Shown here piece after piece: positions 34,731 through 44,356 of a stretch of 64,000 nucleotides of DNA. The DNA comes from CAJXMH01 sp964001305 (lineage in GTDB: Bacteria; Bacteroidota; Bacteroidia; Flavobacteriales_E; Vicingaceae): contig CAXFAI010000035.1 in the NCBI GenBank assembly GCA_964001305.1, positions 1-64,000 on the forward strand. The letters run 5' to 3'. Position numbers and translations under genes: made by a program. Numbering within the stretch: position 1 is the first letter of the stretch; the number at the start of each line of letters is the position of its first letter. Below the pieces are notes generated by a model, which saw only the letters and a program-made list of their open reading frames with translations, did no database searches and was not told where the DNA came from.

Positions 34731-35885
34731 CTAGAAGGCCTCTGCAATTCCTAAATAGAAATTGTTAGCATGTTCATTTCCAAATCCATGTGCAAAATCG
34801 ATACGAATATTTAGATTTTCACTTTTTACAATTTTCAAGCGCAGTCCTGTACCTAATGAAGCCTTTAAATCCATAAGTTGAGGAACTTCATTTTCTGCAA
34901 GCACACTTCCTAACCCACCAAAAAACACAAATCCAATTCTTTCAAAAGTTTGCCACCGATACTCAACTTGTGAAAAGTAGGTAAAACGGTCAGTAAAGCG
35001 TCCTTCTTGAAAACCACGAAGCAATTCATCACCGCCCAAACTTGGCATATCTAGCAAGGGTGGATTTCCCCAAGAAAGTTGTGTAAAAAGTTCAAAAGCT
35101 ATAACATTGAGTTTATTCGGATTTAATTGATGATAATTTCGAAAATTAGCTTTTGTAAGCATGTAGTTTTGATCACTTCCAAAAGCTTTGTCGTAAAAGC
35201 CATGTGTAAATTCAAAAAACACTCCATGCAAAGCATTGAGTACATTATCTCGACTATCTAAAGTTGCAGCCAACTCAATCCCCATCGAATAGTTGTTTAA
35301 AGAATCTCTTAGACCTTGATAAGACTGTTTTGGAAGTTCTGCATTCTTAATTTTAGCATTCTGTGTAAAAAAGCTTCTTATTCCACCACCAAGAAAAAAG
35401 TAGTTGTGCACCTTTCTCAACAACAAGGGTTCAATTAAAAATCGATTAAAACTGACTTCAATTTTATCTTTCGTTAAGGTTTCATTACCTAAACCGAAGT
35501 AACCAATTGGGAACTTTGAAAATTTAAGATTCCCTTTTAAAAGGTATTTTTCTTGCGGAAAGAAGACATCGTAACTTGAAGAAAAAACAAACTGATTTTT
35601 GAGTGTGTATTTGGCGGAAAGAGGAATATTTGAAGTCCGTGTATCGTCGCCCGCTTTCTTGGGTTTAAACAAAAGTTTAGAACCACCTCCAAAACCAAGG
35701 CTTGTTGAAGGTTTATACGAAATGATGGGAGCAATTACAATTTTGGTTGTGTAATGGGTGCTATCTCTATGCTTACTGTGCAACTCAAACTCAAAAAACT
35801 CCGTTAAGTCTTCTATGCTTTCTTGCGAAATTGAATCCATTGGAAACAAGCAAAATAGAAGTGAGAAAAAGATAATTTGCTTCAA
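34731..35885 (-). CDS. BamA/TamA-like outer-membrane barrel protein
   Basis: A 384-residue protein with a signal peptide (about 1-20) and no POTRA domains. The C-terminal half has Omp85-family traits: RDNVLNALHGVFFEFTHGF, PSLGGDELLRGFQEGRFTDR (the RGF-type motif) and a last strand ending YLGIAEAF. It resembles short surface-antigen D15 proteins. The role could be lipid or protein insertion at the outer membrane. It is probably transcribed alone. Confidence 0.82.
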   Translation of the reverse strand: MKQIIFFSLLFCLFPMDSISQESIEDLTEFFEFELHSKHRDSTHYTTKIVIAPIISYKPSTSLGFGGGSKLLFKPKKAGDDTRTSNIPLSAKYTLKNQFVFSSSYDVFFPQEKYLLKGNLKFSKFPIGYFGLGNETLTKDKIEVSFNRFLIEPLLLRKVHNYFFLGGGIRSFFTQNAKIKNAELPKQSYQGLRDSLNNYSMGIELAATLDSRDNVLNALHGVFFEFTHGFYDKAFGSDQNYMLTKANFRNYHQLNPNKLNVIAFELFTQLSWGNPPLLDMPSLGGDELLRGFQEGRFTDRFTYFSQVEYRWQTFERIGFVFFGGLGSVLAENEVPQLMDLKASLGTGLRLKIVKSENLNIRIDFAHGFGNEHANNFYLGIAEAF

Positions 35886-35932
35886 ATTGAATTGCGGGTT
35901 TATAAGTGAATAAAAGTGACATAAAATTCAAC

Positions 35933-35962
35933 AAAAAAACCTCCGCATAACGGAGGTTTTTT
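35933..35962 (-). terminator. Terminator of the M49 peptidase gene
   Basis: AAAAAAACCTCCG, a CATAA loop and CGGAGGTTTTTT form a strong stem with U-runs in both directions, 18 bases past the stop of the minus-strand gene ending at 35981. Confidence 0.88.
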
Positions 35963-35980
35963 AAAATTCAAAGTGTGACT

Positions 35981-38071
35981 TTATTTCACAGGCAAAAACG
36001 AATAATTCTCGCCGTAATAAAGCATTTGACCTTTAAAATCATCTGGATATTCAACTTTTACATCTACAATTTTTCCATTCTCTTCTACAGGAGTTAATAC
36101 TGGATTGATAAATCCACCATAAGGAGCTGAGTTCAGTGCCTCAAAACGAGCCAATACTTCTTTATGAATTTCAGGGTCTACTTCAACAGCATAATTTTCA
36201 ACCAAAGCTTTTCCAGCTTCATAGTCTCCCTCCGATTTAATTCGCTGTAACTCTCTTAATAATTGGCCAAACAATTCTCTTAGTTTCGCATAATCATTTA
36301 TAACAAAGTAGGTTTTTCCGTCTTTCATTTTCTTTTCAACTACTTTGTCGGCTGCTCCTTTTTCATAAACCCATTTTGCAATCATTTGACGGTTTCTCAT
36401 ATGAGCTTCTTCCACTTGCTCACCAAGTTCTAGTCTTCTTAATTGAAGCATTAAGCCGTTCTTAATGTAGTCATCATACGCCACTTTCCCTGCATCTAAA
36501 GAAGGTATTAGACCCATTTCAACCAATTTTTCATCATATAAGAAATACAGTGCCACTAGGTCTGCTCTACCCTCTTCTAAAGTTGAGGCATAATTTTTAA
36601 GAGTTTCTTTAGGAGTCCCAATACCTGGGTTAACTTTTCCAGAAGCATGTCCAATTACCTCATGTAAATCGGTATGTAGCAAGTCTGCAATGCTGCCATA
36701 CTCTTTAGCACGATTAATTTCTTCTTGCGAATAGGCAAACTCTGTTAAAGAACTTTTTCCTTCCTTAGATGACATTTCGTAAGCATGAACAATGTTTCCT
36801 AGGCTTACGCTTTTAGAACCATGTTGCTCACGAATCCAGCCATTGTTGGGTAAGTTAATCCCAATTGGTGTTGACGGAGAAGCGTCTCCCGCTTCTACTA
36901 CAACAGTAATCACTTTACCAGTAATTCCTTTTACATTTTCTTTTTTATGCTCTTCCATAATTGGAGAGTTGTCTTCAAACCATTGCGCTTCTTTACTTAC
37001 CGCCTCAATTCGTTTAGTTGCTTCCATATCCTTAAATGAAACCACTGATTCAAAGGAGCCTTTGTAACCCAATGGGTCATTGTAAACTTCGATAAAGCCA
37101 TTCACCACATCCGTTCTTGAATTGGTATCATTTACCCATGCGATGTTGTAGGCATCCCAGTCGCTAACATTGCCGCTTTTGTAGTAAGCTACTAATCGGT
37201 CTAATGCCAATTTTTGCTGTTCATTTTCTGCAACGGTAGATGCTTTCTCCAACCATTTTACAATTTCTGTAATAGCTTCAGAATAAAGTCCACCCACTTT
37301 CCAGGTGTTGGCAACAATTTTTCCATCTTTCTTAACCAATTGTGTATTCAGTCCATATTCAGGTGGGTTATTTTCAACTTTATCCAAACCGGCATAATAA
37401 GCCTCTACTTCTGCTTGCGTTACATCTTTACCATAAAAATTGATAGCTGATTCTAATACTAAGTCCTTCTCTGGATCTAAGGAAACCTTCTTAGGAGCAA
37501 TGGTTGGATTAAAAATCACTTCAGTTAATTCTTCCAACATCTGTGCTTTACTTTGACCTTCTTTTAAAGGAAGGCTTGCTTCATCCAATTCATTTACCGC
37601 TTTTGCAAAAAACTCTTTGGTAAAATCAGCCTCAAACTTGTTGTTTGAATAATGATGATGAATTCCATTACTAAACCAAAAGCGCTTTACATAAACCAAA
37701 AACTTTTCATACTCAGCATCATCTTTTAGTTGATCTTCGTTTTTAACAATAGCTTCAAACAACTTTCTTAGTTGTAAATTATGGCGAAAATTCTGATCGT
37801 ACATAATATCTCTGCCACTTAAAGCCGCTTTATATAAATAGTATAACAACTCCTTTTTCTTCGCACTGAGTTCTTCAAAACCCGGCACTTGATATCGTAT
37901 TAAGCGTAAATCAGCAAATCGATCAGCTGTGTATTTAAAATCTGATTCTTCATGATTTACATGCGATTCAGTTTGAGTGGCTTCAGTCGCTTCCTTCTTC
38001 TCAGAAGCTCCACCACATGCAGTTAATCCTAAAGCTAGGACTAGACTTATTGGTAAAAATTTAATTTTCAT
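35981..38071 (-). CDS. Lipoprotein dipeptidyl-peptidase III-like metallopeptidase (M49)
   Basis: A 696-residue protein with a lipoprotein signal (LGLTAC, lipid cysteine C19). The zinc site is HEVIGH (the HExxxH-type motif of M49) followed about 50 residues later by EEGRAD, the second glutamate region that reads EECRAE in classical DPP III. The rest is the large two-lobed fold. It should remove dipeptides from the N terminus of peptides. Lipidation places it at the inner or outer membrane, unlike the cytosolic eukaryotic enzyme. It is monocistronic with its own terminator. Confidence 0.9.
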   Translation of the reverse strand: MKIKFLPISLVLALGLTACGGASEKKEATEATQTESHVNHEESDFKYTADRFADLRLIRYQVPGFEELSAKKKELLYYLYKAALSGRDIMYDQNFRHNLQLRKLFEAIVKNEDQLKDDAEYEKFLVYVKRFWFSNGIHHHYSNNKFEADFTKEFFAKAVNELDEASLPLKEGQSKAQMLEELTEVIFNPTIAPKKVSLDPEKDLVLESAINFYGKDVTQAEVEAYYAGLDKVENNPPEYGLNTQLVKKDGKIVANTWKVGGLYSEAITEIVKWLEKASTVAENEQQKLALDRLVAYYKSGNVSDWDAYNIAWVNDTNSRTDVVNGFIEVYNDPLGYKGSFESVVSFKDMEATKRIEAVSKEAQWFEDNSPIMEEHKKENVKGITGKVITVVVEAGDASPSTPIGINLPNNGWIREQHGSKSVSLGNIVHAYEMSSKEGKSSLTEFAYSQEEINRAKEYGSIADLLHTDLHEVIGHASGKVNPGIGTPKETLKNYASTLEEGRADLVALYFLYDEKLVEMGLIPSLDAGKVAYDDYIKNGLMLQLRRLELGEQVEEAHMRNRQMIAKWVYEKGAADKVVEKKMKDGKTYFVINDYAKLRELFGQLLRELQRIKSEGDYEAGKALVENYAVEVDPEIHKEVLARFEALNSAPYGGFINPVLTPVEENGKIVDVKVEYPDDFKGQMLYYGENYSFLPVK

Positions 38072-38122
38072 ATTAGGTAAAAAAGTGATTTGGTTGACGA
38101 AGATAACTTAAAAAAGAGAATT

Positions 38123-38365
38123 CTATGTAGCATGGTTTGAATCTCGAGTAAAGAGCAGAAACTCTGCTTCTTCAATAACATCCCAATACGGTTCAGGATT
38201 ATGAAGCATGTCCAAAATTAAGTTACGGTCTGGTAAGATGGCTGCTTTTAAAGGATATTTAGCAATGGAGTTGCCTTCCTTTTTATATTCAACAAATTCC
38301 GAATCATTCAAAATTTTAAAATAGCTCATTCCATTTTTATAACGTCGATACTGGGGAAACTCCAT
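38123..38365 (-). CDS. Small conserved hypothetical protein
   Basis: An 80-residue soluble protein with no signal or membrane segment. It is rich in aromatic and charged residues (YRRYKNGMSYFKI, and later LFTRDS). The family is not recognised. It is 51 bases upstream of the M49 peptidase gene on the same strand and may share its transcript. It is divergent from the histidine kinase gene at 38441. Confidence 0.55.
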   Translation of the reverse strand: MEFPQYRRYKNGMSYFKILNDSEFVEYKKEGNSIAKYPLKAAILPDRNLILDMLHNPEPYWDVIEEAEFLLFTRDSNHAT

Positions 38366-38440
38366 AGATTCAAAATTCGTATTTTGTTAATTAGTCGTTA
38401 AACATTTCTATAGACTTAAAAAAGAATTTATTTTAGGCCC

Positions 38441-39715
38441 ATGAATCGTAAATACATCCGTCTTGTTATTTTGTTTGCTGCGATTACCGTAATTGGAATT
38501 TTTAGCTTTCAACTTTTTTGGGTTTCAAAAGCATACAATATTGAAGAGAAGCAATTTAACGAGCGTGTTCATGTTGCCTTAAGCAATGTGGTTAGAGAAG
38601 TTCAAAAACTCAATCAAGATTCATCTGAACTTTATGAACCAGTTAAGCAGATTTCTTCAAACTACTTTTTAGCTTCTACCAATGATACTTTGCACCCTTA
38701 CTTACTAGAAAACCTGCTGAGCAAGGAGTTTCAAGCTCGTAACTTAAATACGGCTTTTGAATACGTGCTTTATGATTGTTTTACTGACTCCATTGTTTTT
38801 GGAAACTATGTGGATATTGAATCGGAGGCAAAAACGATTGTTGAGCAAACTTCAGATCGTGAAAGATGGAATAAGGCTTCTCATTACTTTGGAGTCTATT
38901 TTCCCGACAAAGACTTGTATTTAATTAACGACATGAGTATTTGGATTGGCTCAACTTTATTTCTTCTGCTTGTAGTTATCTTTTTTAGCTACACCATTTG
39001 GGTGATTCTTAAGCAGAAAAAACTTTCTGAAGTCAGAACAGACTTTATTAACAACATGACTCATGAGCTAAAGACTCCTATTTCAACCATTGTGCTTTCT
39101 ACGGAAGTATTAAGCAACCCAAACATTACCAAAGACCCTGAGCGACTAAAGAATTACACAAACATCATTAAAGAAGAAAGTGAACGTCTAAAGAATCAAG
39201 TTGATAAGGTGCTACAAATGGCAAGCTTAGATGAAAAAAGAGTAGAACTTGAAATGGAGGATGTGAACTTGCATGAGATCATCAATAAAACTGTTTTGGG
39301 TTTTGAGTTGATTTTAAATGCCAATGAGGGAGAAATACAAACTGAATTAAAAGCCAACCACCCAGTAATTAAAGGGGATAAAATGCATTTGACAAACATT
39401 TTATTCAACCTGGTTGATAATGCTATTAAATATTGTGCACAAAAACCGGTAGTTCATATTTCTACTGAAGATTATAAAGGAGGAATTAGGTTAAGAGTAA
39501 GAGACAATGGCATTGGAATGAGCAAAGAAGAACAAAAACACGTTTTTGATAAATTCTACCGAGTACCAAAAGGAGATTTGCACGATGTAAAAGGCTTTGG
39601 AATTGGTCTGAATTATGTTCGAAAAATGGTTAAAAAGCATCATGGAAAAATTCAACTTAAAAGTGAAACGCGTAGCGGCTCTACTTTTCGAATATTCTTT
39701 CCAAAACCTAACTAA
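38441..39715 (+). CDS. Sensor histidine kinase (RprX-like layout)
   Basis: A 424-residue kinase with two membrane helices (about 8-28 and 167-190) around a periplasmic sensor domain. The HisKA helix has H208 (NMTHELKTP), the N box is NILFNLVDNAIKYC, and the ATP lid motifs DNGIGMS and GFGIGL are intact. It is co-transcribed with the OmpR-type regulator 7 bases downstream. The layout matches Bacteroidota RprXY pairs; the signal is unknown. Confidence 0.9.
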   Translation: MNRKYIRLVILFAAITVIGIFSFQLFWVSKAYNIEEKQFNERVHVALSNVVREVQKLNQDSSELYEPVKQISSNYFLASTNDTLHPYLLENLLSKEFQARNLNTAFEYVLYDCFTDSIVFGNYVDIESEAKTIVEQTSDRERWNKASHYFGVYFPDKDLYLINDMSIWIGSTLFLLLVVIFFSYTIWVILKQKKLSEVRTDFINNMTHELKTPISTIVLSTEVLSNPNITKDPERLKNYTNIIKEESERLKNQVDKVLQMASLDEKRVELEMEDVNLHEIINKTVLGFELILNANEGEIQTELKANHPVIKGDKMHLTNILFNLVDNAIKYCAQKPVVHISTEDYKGGIRLRVRDNGIGMSKEEQKHVFDKFYRVPKGDLHDVKGFGIGLNYVRKMVKKHHGKIQLKSETRSGSTFRIFFPKPN

Positions 39716-39722
39716 ATAAAGC

Positions 39723-40412
39723 ATGAGCGAAAAAGGAAAAATATTGCTTGTTGAAGATGATTTAAATCTTGGATTTGTGATAAAGGATAATTTAGAAGGA
39801 CTTAATTATTCAGTAGAATGGGCGACTAAAGGAAATGATGGATTACAAAAAGCGCTCAAAAACACTTATGATATAGCTATTCTTGATGTAATGCTTCCAA
39901 AGCTAGGAGGCTTTGAAATTGCCGAAGAGTTGGTGCAATTAAAACCAGACTTACCCTTTATTTTTTTAACAGCTAAATCTCTGATTGAAGATAAAGTAAA
40001 GGGACTGAAACTGGGTCAGGACTATTTAACAAAGCCTTTCGAATTTCCTGAATTAGCTGCCAGAATTGAGAATATTTTAAAAAGTAACAACCACTCAGAG
40101 CAAATTGATAAAAAGCATTTCAAGATTGGAAAATATGAATTTGATTATGTCAATCAATACTTGGAATTAAATTCAGTTCAGAAAAAATTAACAAAAAAAG
40201 AGGCAGACCTACTTCGTTTGTTATGTCTACATATGAATGAAGTCATGCAAAGAGAGTTTGCATTAAAATCTATTTGGGGAAACGATGATTACTTTAACGG
40301 ACGAAGCATGGATGTATTTATTTCTCGATTGAGAAAATACTTAAAAGAAGATGAAAACATCCAATTGATCAATGTTCATGGAGTTGGATTTAAATTAGCG
40401 GTGAAGGAATAA
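39723..40412 (+). CDS. OmpR-family response regulator (RprY-like layout)
   Basis: A 229-residue regulator. The receiver domain (1-120) has acidic residues E11-D12-D13, phosphoacceptor D55 (AILDVMLP) and the lysine in LTKPFEFP. The winged-helix DNA-binding domain (about 130-229) has the usual LTKKEADLLRLLC and SMDVFISRLRKYL helices. It is the output partner of the upstream kinase. Its stop is 1 base from that of the convergent acyltransferase. Confidence 0.93.
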   Translation: MSEKGKILLVEDDLNLGFVIKDNLEGLNYSVEWATKGNDGLQKALKNTYDIAILDVMLPKLGGFEIAEELVQLKPDLPFIFLTAKSLIEDKVKGLKLGQDYLTKPFEFPELAARIENILKSNNHSEQIDKKHFKIGKYEFDYVNQYLELNSVQKKLTKKEADLLRLLCLHMNEVMQREFALKSIWGNDDYFNGRSMDVFISRLRKYLKEDENIQLINVHGVGFKLAVKE

Positions 40413-40413
40413 T

Positions 40414-40959
40414 TTACTTCACTCCTTTCTCGGGATACTTTGGAGTTATCGTTCTGTAAAATGCCTTTATTCTTTCAATATCGGCATCAACATCTCCTGT
40501 TGGATGAATAATCGGTCCAACCCCGGCAGTTTTCTTTGGATAATCTAAGTACCCTAAAACAATAGGCACCTTTGACTGCAAGGCAATGTAATAAAACCCC
40601 TTCTTCCATTCGGGAGAATAAGACCGGGTTCCTTCTGGTGTTACCATAAGAGCCAATTCTTTATAATTTTTAAAATGCTCAGCCATTTGATTTACCATAT
40701 TCCCCTTTTTCTTAGAACGATTAATAGGAATACCTCCCATTTTCTTAAGAATAACACCTAATGGGAAAAAAAACAACTCCTTTTTAATGGTATATTTTAA
40801 CTTAATATCCATAATGTAGAAAGCAGCTCTGGCGTATACAAAATCCCAATTACTGGTATGGGGCGCAGCAACCATAACAAACTTGCCAAGCGACTTAGGA
40901 CTTTCCCCAACTACTTTCCAGCCACTGAGCCAAAGAATTAATTTTGAAAGTAACTTCAT
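40414..40959 (-). CDS. PlsC-type acyltransferase
   Basis: A 181-residue protein with glycerophosphate acyltransferase motifs: PHTSNWDF (HxxxxD catalytic block, about 34), GGIPINR (about 75) and TPEGTRS (about 108). It is shorter than canonical PlsC and has a hydrophobic N terminus that associates with the membrane. It probably adds an acyl chain to lysophosphatidate or a related lipid. TATATTTG lies just upstream (40964-40971, minus strand), too close to the start for a normal leader. Confidence 0.85.
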   Translation of the reverse strand: MKLLSKLILWLSGWKVVGESPKSLGKFVMVAAPHTSNWDFVYARAAFYIMDIKLKYTIKKELFFFPLGVILKKMGGIPINRSKKKGNMVNQMAEHFKNYKELALMVTPEGTRSYSPEWKKGFYYIALQSKVPIVLGYLDYPKKTAGVGPIIHPTGDVDADIERIKAFYRTITPKYPEKGVK

Positions 40960-41058
40960 GCAACAAATATAGAAGAATAAGAAAGGAAGTTTAACTGTAG
41001 TTTAATCTAAGTAAATAAAAGATGAGATAAAAGATTTGTACTTTGCACGAATTATTTC

Positions 41059-41883
41059 ATGGCTATGAGAATTCTACTATTTGCTTTTATAACATGCATT
41101 AGTTTTCAGTCTTGGGCAGGAAGAGATGATGTTTCAACTGGAGCCAAGTCTAATGCTTTGGGTAATATTTCTATTCTGCATCAAGATTTTTGGAGCGCAG
41201 AAAACAATCCGGCTGCACTAGGTTTTCAAAAACAATGGGGAGGTGGAATTTCATACGAAAGTCCTTTTTTACTTAACAACTTATCATATAGAACAGCTGT
41301 TTTTGCTTATCCTACCAATTTAGGTGCCTTTGGACTAAGCATCGGTCAATACGGTTATAGCTTGTACAATGAAAATAAACTGGGGATTTCCTATGGTCAA
41401 CGCTTAAGCGAGACTTTTGCCTTGGGTGTTCAATTAAACTACCTCTCAACACAAATAGGTGAAGGTTATGGAACCAATAGTGCACTAAGTGGAACTATCG
41501 GCTTATTTGCCAAACTAAATGAAGATATTAACCTAGCTGCAGTAGTAGTTAACCCTAACCAAGCAAAACTTTCAAGTTTTCAAGACGAACGCTACCCTAC
41601 TCTTCTAAAATTAGGAGTCGGTTATTCCATTTCAAAAAAAGTGAATTTACTTTCTGAAGTAGTAAAAGATATTGATTATGATGCCATTGCTAAAGTGGGC
41701 ATCGATTATCAAGCCTTAGATATTTTACATTTTAGGTTAGGTTATGCTACAAACCCTAGTTTAAGTACACTCGGTTTTGGTTTAAATTTGAAAGACTTTC
41801 AGCTTGACTTTGCTTCAGGTTTTCACTCCACAATTGGTTTTACTCCTCAAATCTCACTTTCTTATCAACCTAAAGCAGATTAA
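41059..41883 (+). CDS. PorV/FadL-like outer-membrane barrel protein
   Basis: A 274-residue protein with a signal peptide (about 1-21, ending SWA). The NALGNISILHQDFWSAENNPAALGF stretch near the N terminus is typical of the PorV/PorQ/FadL barrel group in Bacteroidota, and the C terminus is a run of amphipathic strands ending ISLSYQP. It may be a small outer-membrane channel or a T9SS accessory protein. The barrel protein with a helix-hairpin-helix domain follows 8 bases later, so the two are co-transcribed. Confidence 0.75.
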   Translation: MAMRILLFAFITCISFQSWAGRDDVSTGAKSNALGNISILHQDFWSAENNPAALGFQKQWGGGISYESPFLLNNLSYRTAVFAYPTNLGAFGLSIGQYGYSLYNENKLGISYGQRLSETFALGVQLNYLSTQIGEGYGTNSALSGTIGLFAKLNEDINLAAVVVNPNQAKLSSFQDERYPTLLKLGVGYSISKKVNLLSEVVKDIDYDAIAKVGIDYQALDILHFRLGYATNPSLSTLGFGLNLKDFQLDFASGFHSTIGFTPQISLSYQPKAD

Positions 41884-41891
41884 TATCTAGC

Positions 41892-43979
41892 ATGAAAAAG
41901 CTGCTTCTCATAGTTACAATTTTGCTTTTAAACGGATTGAGCACTTCGGCACAAAAGTTAGATGACGAAAAAAGTCGAATCATTGAGGACCGGGTTGACT
42001 TTCTGTTGGATGTAAATGAAGGTGGTGATGCAGATTTTACAACCTTATTTGAACAATTAGAATTCTACTTTGATCATCCAATTAATCTGAACCGAGCGAG
42101 CAAACTGGAGTTAGAAGATCTTGGATTGTTGAATGATATACAAATCAATAGTCTTTTAAAACACATTGAAGACCATGGCCGATTAATCACTTTTGAAGAA
42201 CTACAAAGCATCAAAGGCTTTGATTTAGAAAGCATTTTACTCATACAACCATTTACTGAAGTCAAAGGAGATTTAGATCAACCAAGACTTAGTTTAAAGA
42301 GCATGTTTGAAGAAGGGACTTCTCAACTTTTTATCCGCTACAGTTCCATTTTAGAAGAGCAAGAAGGCTTTTCGCACATAAGTTCAGAAGAGCTTCAAGA
42401 AAACGAAAATGCACGATACCTTGGTAGCAATGCACGTTTGTATTCTCGATTTCGATTTAACTACTCCAATCGTTTGAGTTTTGGAGTTACTGCCGAAAAA
42501 GATCCTGGAGAGGAATTCTTTCAAGGCACTCAGAAAAGTGGATTTGACTTTTACTCAGCTCACTTCTTTGCACAAGGTTTTGGAAAAGTAAAGCAATTAG
42601 CGCTTGGAGATTTTCAAGCTCAATTCGGACAAGGTTTGACCTTTTGGTCTGGTTTAGCTTTTGGCCGCTCTCCAGATATTTTTACACTAAAACGGAATGC
42701 TCCAGGTTTAAGACAATATACCTCTGTGCAAGAAGACCTATTTCTAAGAGGTGGTGGCATTACTTTGAGTTCAAACAACATTGAATTTACTGCCTTTTAT
42801 TCAAGCAATAAAGTAGATGCGAATGTGACTAACAATGCGGATACTTTAGATGAACAGCTGATCATTACTTCCTTATCAGAAGATGGTTTTCACCGAACAA
42901 AAGGAGAACTAGAAGATAAAGATGTAGTAACCAATCAATTTGTTGGTGGTCATTTAGCTTATGTTAAACGAAATATCAATATTGGGATTACGGCCGTTCA
43001 CAATGAAATTGATGCTGACTTTCAACCGCGAATACAAACCTACAATCAGTTTAGTCAACTAGATAATGAAAATACCAATATTGGGATTGACTATAATTAC
43101 CTCTATAAAAACATCAACTTTTTTGGTGAAATTTCAAAAAGTATTGATGGAGGTATTGCCTATACAAATGGAGCTTTAATCGTAATGGACCCACGACTTT
43201 CTGTAGCCATTCAACATCGAAAATTTGAAAAAGATTTTAAACCCATTCAAAGCAATGCCATTGGAGAATCCTCTAACAATACCAATGAAGAAGGCTTTTT
43301 TATTGGACTAAATTCTCGACTTAGTAAAAACTTTACTTTATCTGCCTTTGCTGACCGATTTGCTTTTGATTGGTTGAGATTTCAAACAGATGCTCCATCA
43401 CATGGACATCGAATTACCACTCAACTTACTTACAAACCCAATCGACGAATGCAAGCCTATTTTAGATTTAGGGAACGACAAAAAGGGAAAAATGAACAAA
43501 TCGATTCGGAAGGAATTGACCAAGTTGTTGATGAAACATTGAATAATTACCGATTACACTTCGCTTTTCAGATAACTGAAAGCATTCAAATTAAAAGTAG
43601 AGTTGAGCTAAGTAACTACCAATTAGGAAAAAATGTAGACGAAAGTGGGTTTGTAATCTACCAAGATATAAATTACAAACAATTAAGCTTTCCACTCTCT
43701 TTTTCGGTTCGATACGCTATATTTGAAACTGATTCATACAACAGTAGAATCTATGCTTATGAAAGCGATGTTTTGTACGCATTTTCAATACCGGCTTACA
43801 ATGGAAGAGGCACACGATTTTACGTTACAACCAAGTATCACATTCGTAGAGGAGTTGATTTGTGGCTCAGATATGCTCAAACCTATTACACAGATCGAAC
43901 ATCTATTGGAAGTGGTAAAGATGAAATTCAAGGAAATACCCGCTCTGAAATTAAAGCACAACTTCGCTTGAAATTTTAA
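41892..43979 (+). CDS. Outer-membrane barrel with N-terminal helix-hairpin-helix domain
   Basis: A 695-residue protein with a signal peptide (about 1-20). About 50-125 has tandem helix-hairpin-helix-like units (HPINLNRASKLELEDLGLL, then ITFEELQSIKGFD), a DNA-binding fold as in ComEA. About 150-695 is a large beta-barrel ending RSEIKAQLRLKF. A periplasmic HhH domain joined to an outer-membrane barrel would suit a DNA-uptake or DNA-binding channel, but no such function is established. It lies between the PorV-like gene and a small membrane gene. Confidence 0.8.
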   Translation: MKKLLLIVTILLLNGLSTSAQKLDDEKSRIIEDRVDFLLDVNEGGDADFTTLFEQLEFYFDHPINLNRASKLELEDLGLLNDIQINSLLKHIEDHGRLITFEELQSIKGFDLESILLIQPFTEVKGDLDQPRLSLKSMFEEGTSQLFIRYSSILEEQEGFSHISSEELQENENARYLGSNARLYSRFRFNYSNRLSFGVTAEKDPGEEFFQGTQKSGFDFYSAHFFAQGFGKVKQLALGDFQAQFGQGLTFWSGLAFGRSPDIFTLKRNAPGLRQYTSVQEDLFLRGGGITLSSNNIEFTAFYSSNKVDANVTNNADTLDEQLIITSLSEDGFHRTKGELEDKDVVTNQFVGGHLAYVKRNINIGITAVHNEIDADFQPRIQTYNQFSQLDNENTNIGIDYNYLYKNINFFGEISKSIDGGIAYTNGALIVMDPRLSVAIQHRKFEKDFKPIQSNAIGESSNNTNEEGFFIGLNSRLSKNFTLSAFADRFAFDWLRFQTDAPSHGHRITTQLTYKPNRRMQAYFRFRERQKGKNEQIDSEGIDQVVDETLNNYRLHFAFQITESIQIKSRVELSNYQLGKNVDESGFVIYQDINYKQLSFPLSFSVRYAIFETDSYNSRIYAYESDVLYAFSIPAYNGRGTRFYVTTKYHIRRGVDLWLRYAQTYYTDRTSIGSGKDEIQGNTRSEIKAQLRLKF

Positions 43980-43984
43980 CCCTG

Positions 43985-44356
43985 ATGAGAAAAAGATACA
44001 GAACACACAAATCACTCTATTTATTCAATATGGTAGCATTTATCGGCTTCGCATTTGAATTTTTCATTAGGAATGATATGTTCTTTGGTTCGGTAATGAT
44101 ATTTACTGGTTTACTAAATCTAATTGCTTTTCAGCAAGCTCCACGTCGAGTAGCATCAATTACCGTTTTTCTAAACTTTTTTAATGCTCATGTTGCGGCC
44201 GTTGTTTTTTACAATTACTCCGGTTTAGATTACTTAATTCTAACCATCATATGGATTGGGTTAGCTTTGGCTTATCTTTTTGCCACAATTCGTCAAGTTT
44301 ACAGCTTGATTATGAATAAAAAATATCGACAAAAGCAAAAAAGAAAGATTAGCTAG
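43985..44356 (+). CDS. Unrecognised small integral membrane protein
   Basis: A 123-residue protein with a basic N terminus (MRKRYRTHKS) and about four hydrophobic segments (12-28, 33-50, 58-78, 84-105), ending in a very basic tail (KKYRQKQKRK). The family is not recognised. It is 5 bases downstream of the barrel gene, so it is probably in that operon. Its 3' end overlaps that of the convergent aroA by 8 bases. Confidence 0.6.
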   Translation: MRKRYRTHKSLYLFNMVAFIGFAFEFFIRNDMFFGSVMIFTGLLNLIAFQQAPRRVASITVFLNFFNAHVAAVVFYNYSGLDYLILTIIWIGLALAYLFATIRQVYSLIMNKKYRQKQKRKIS

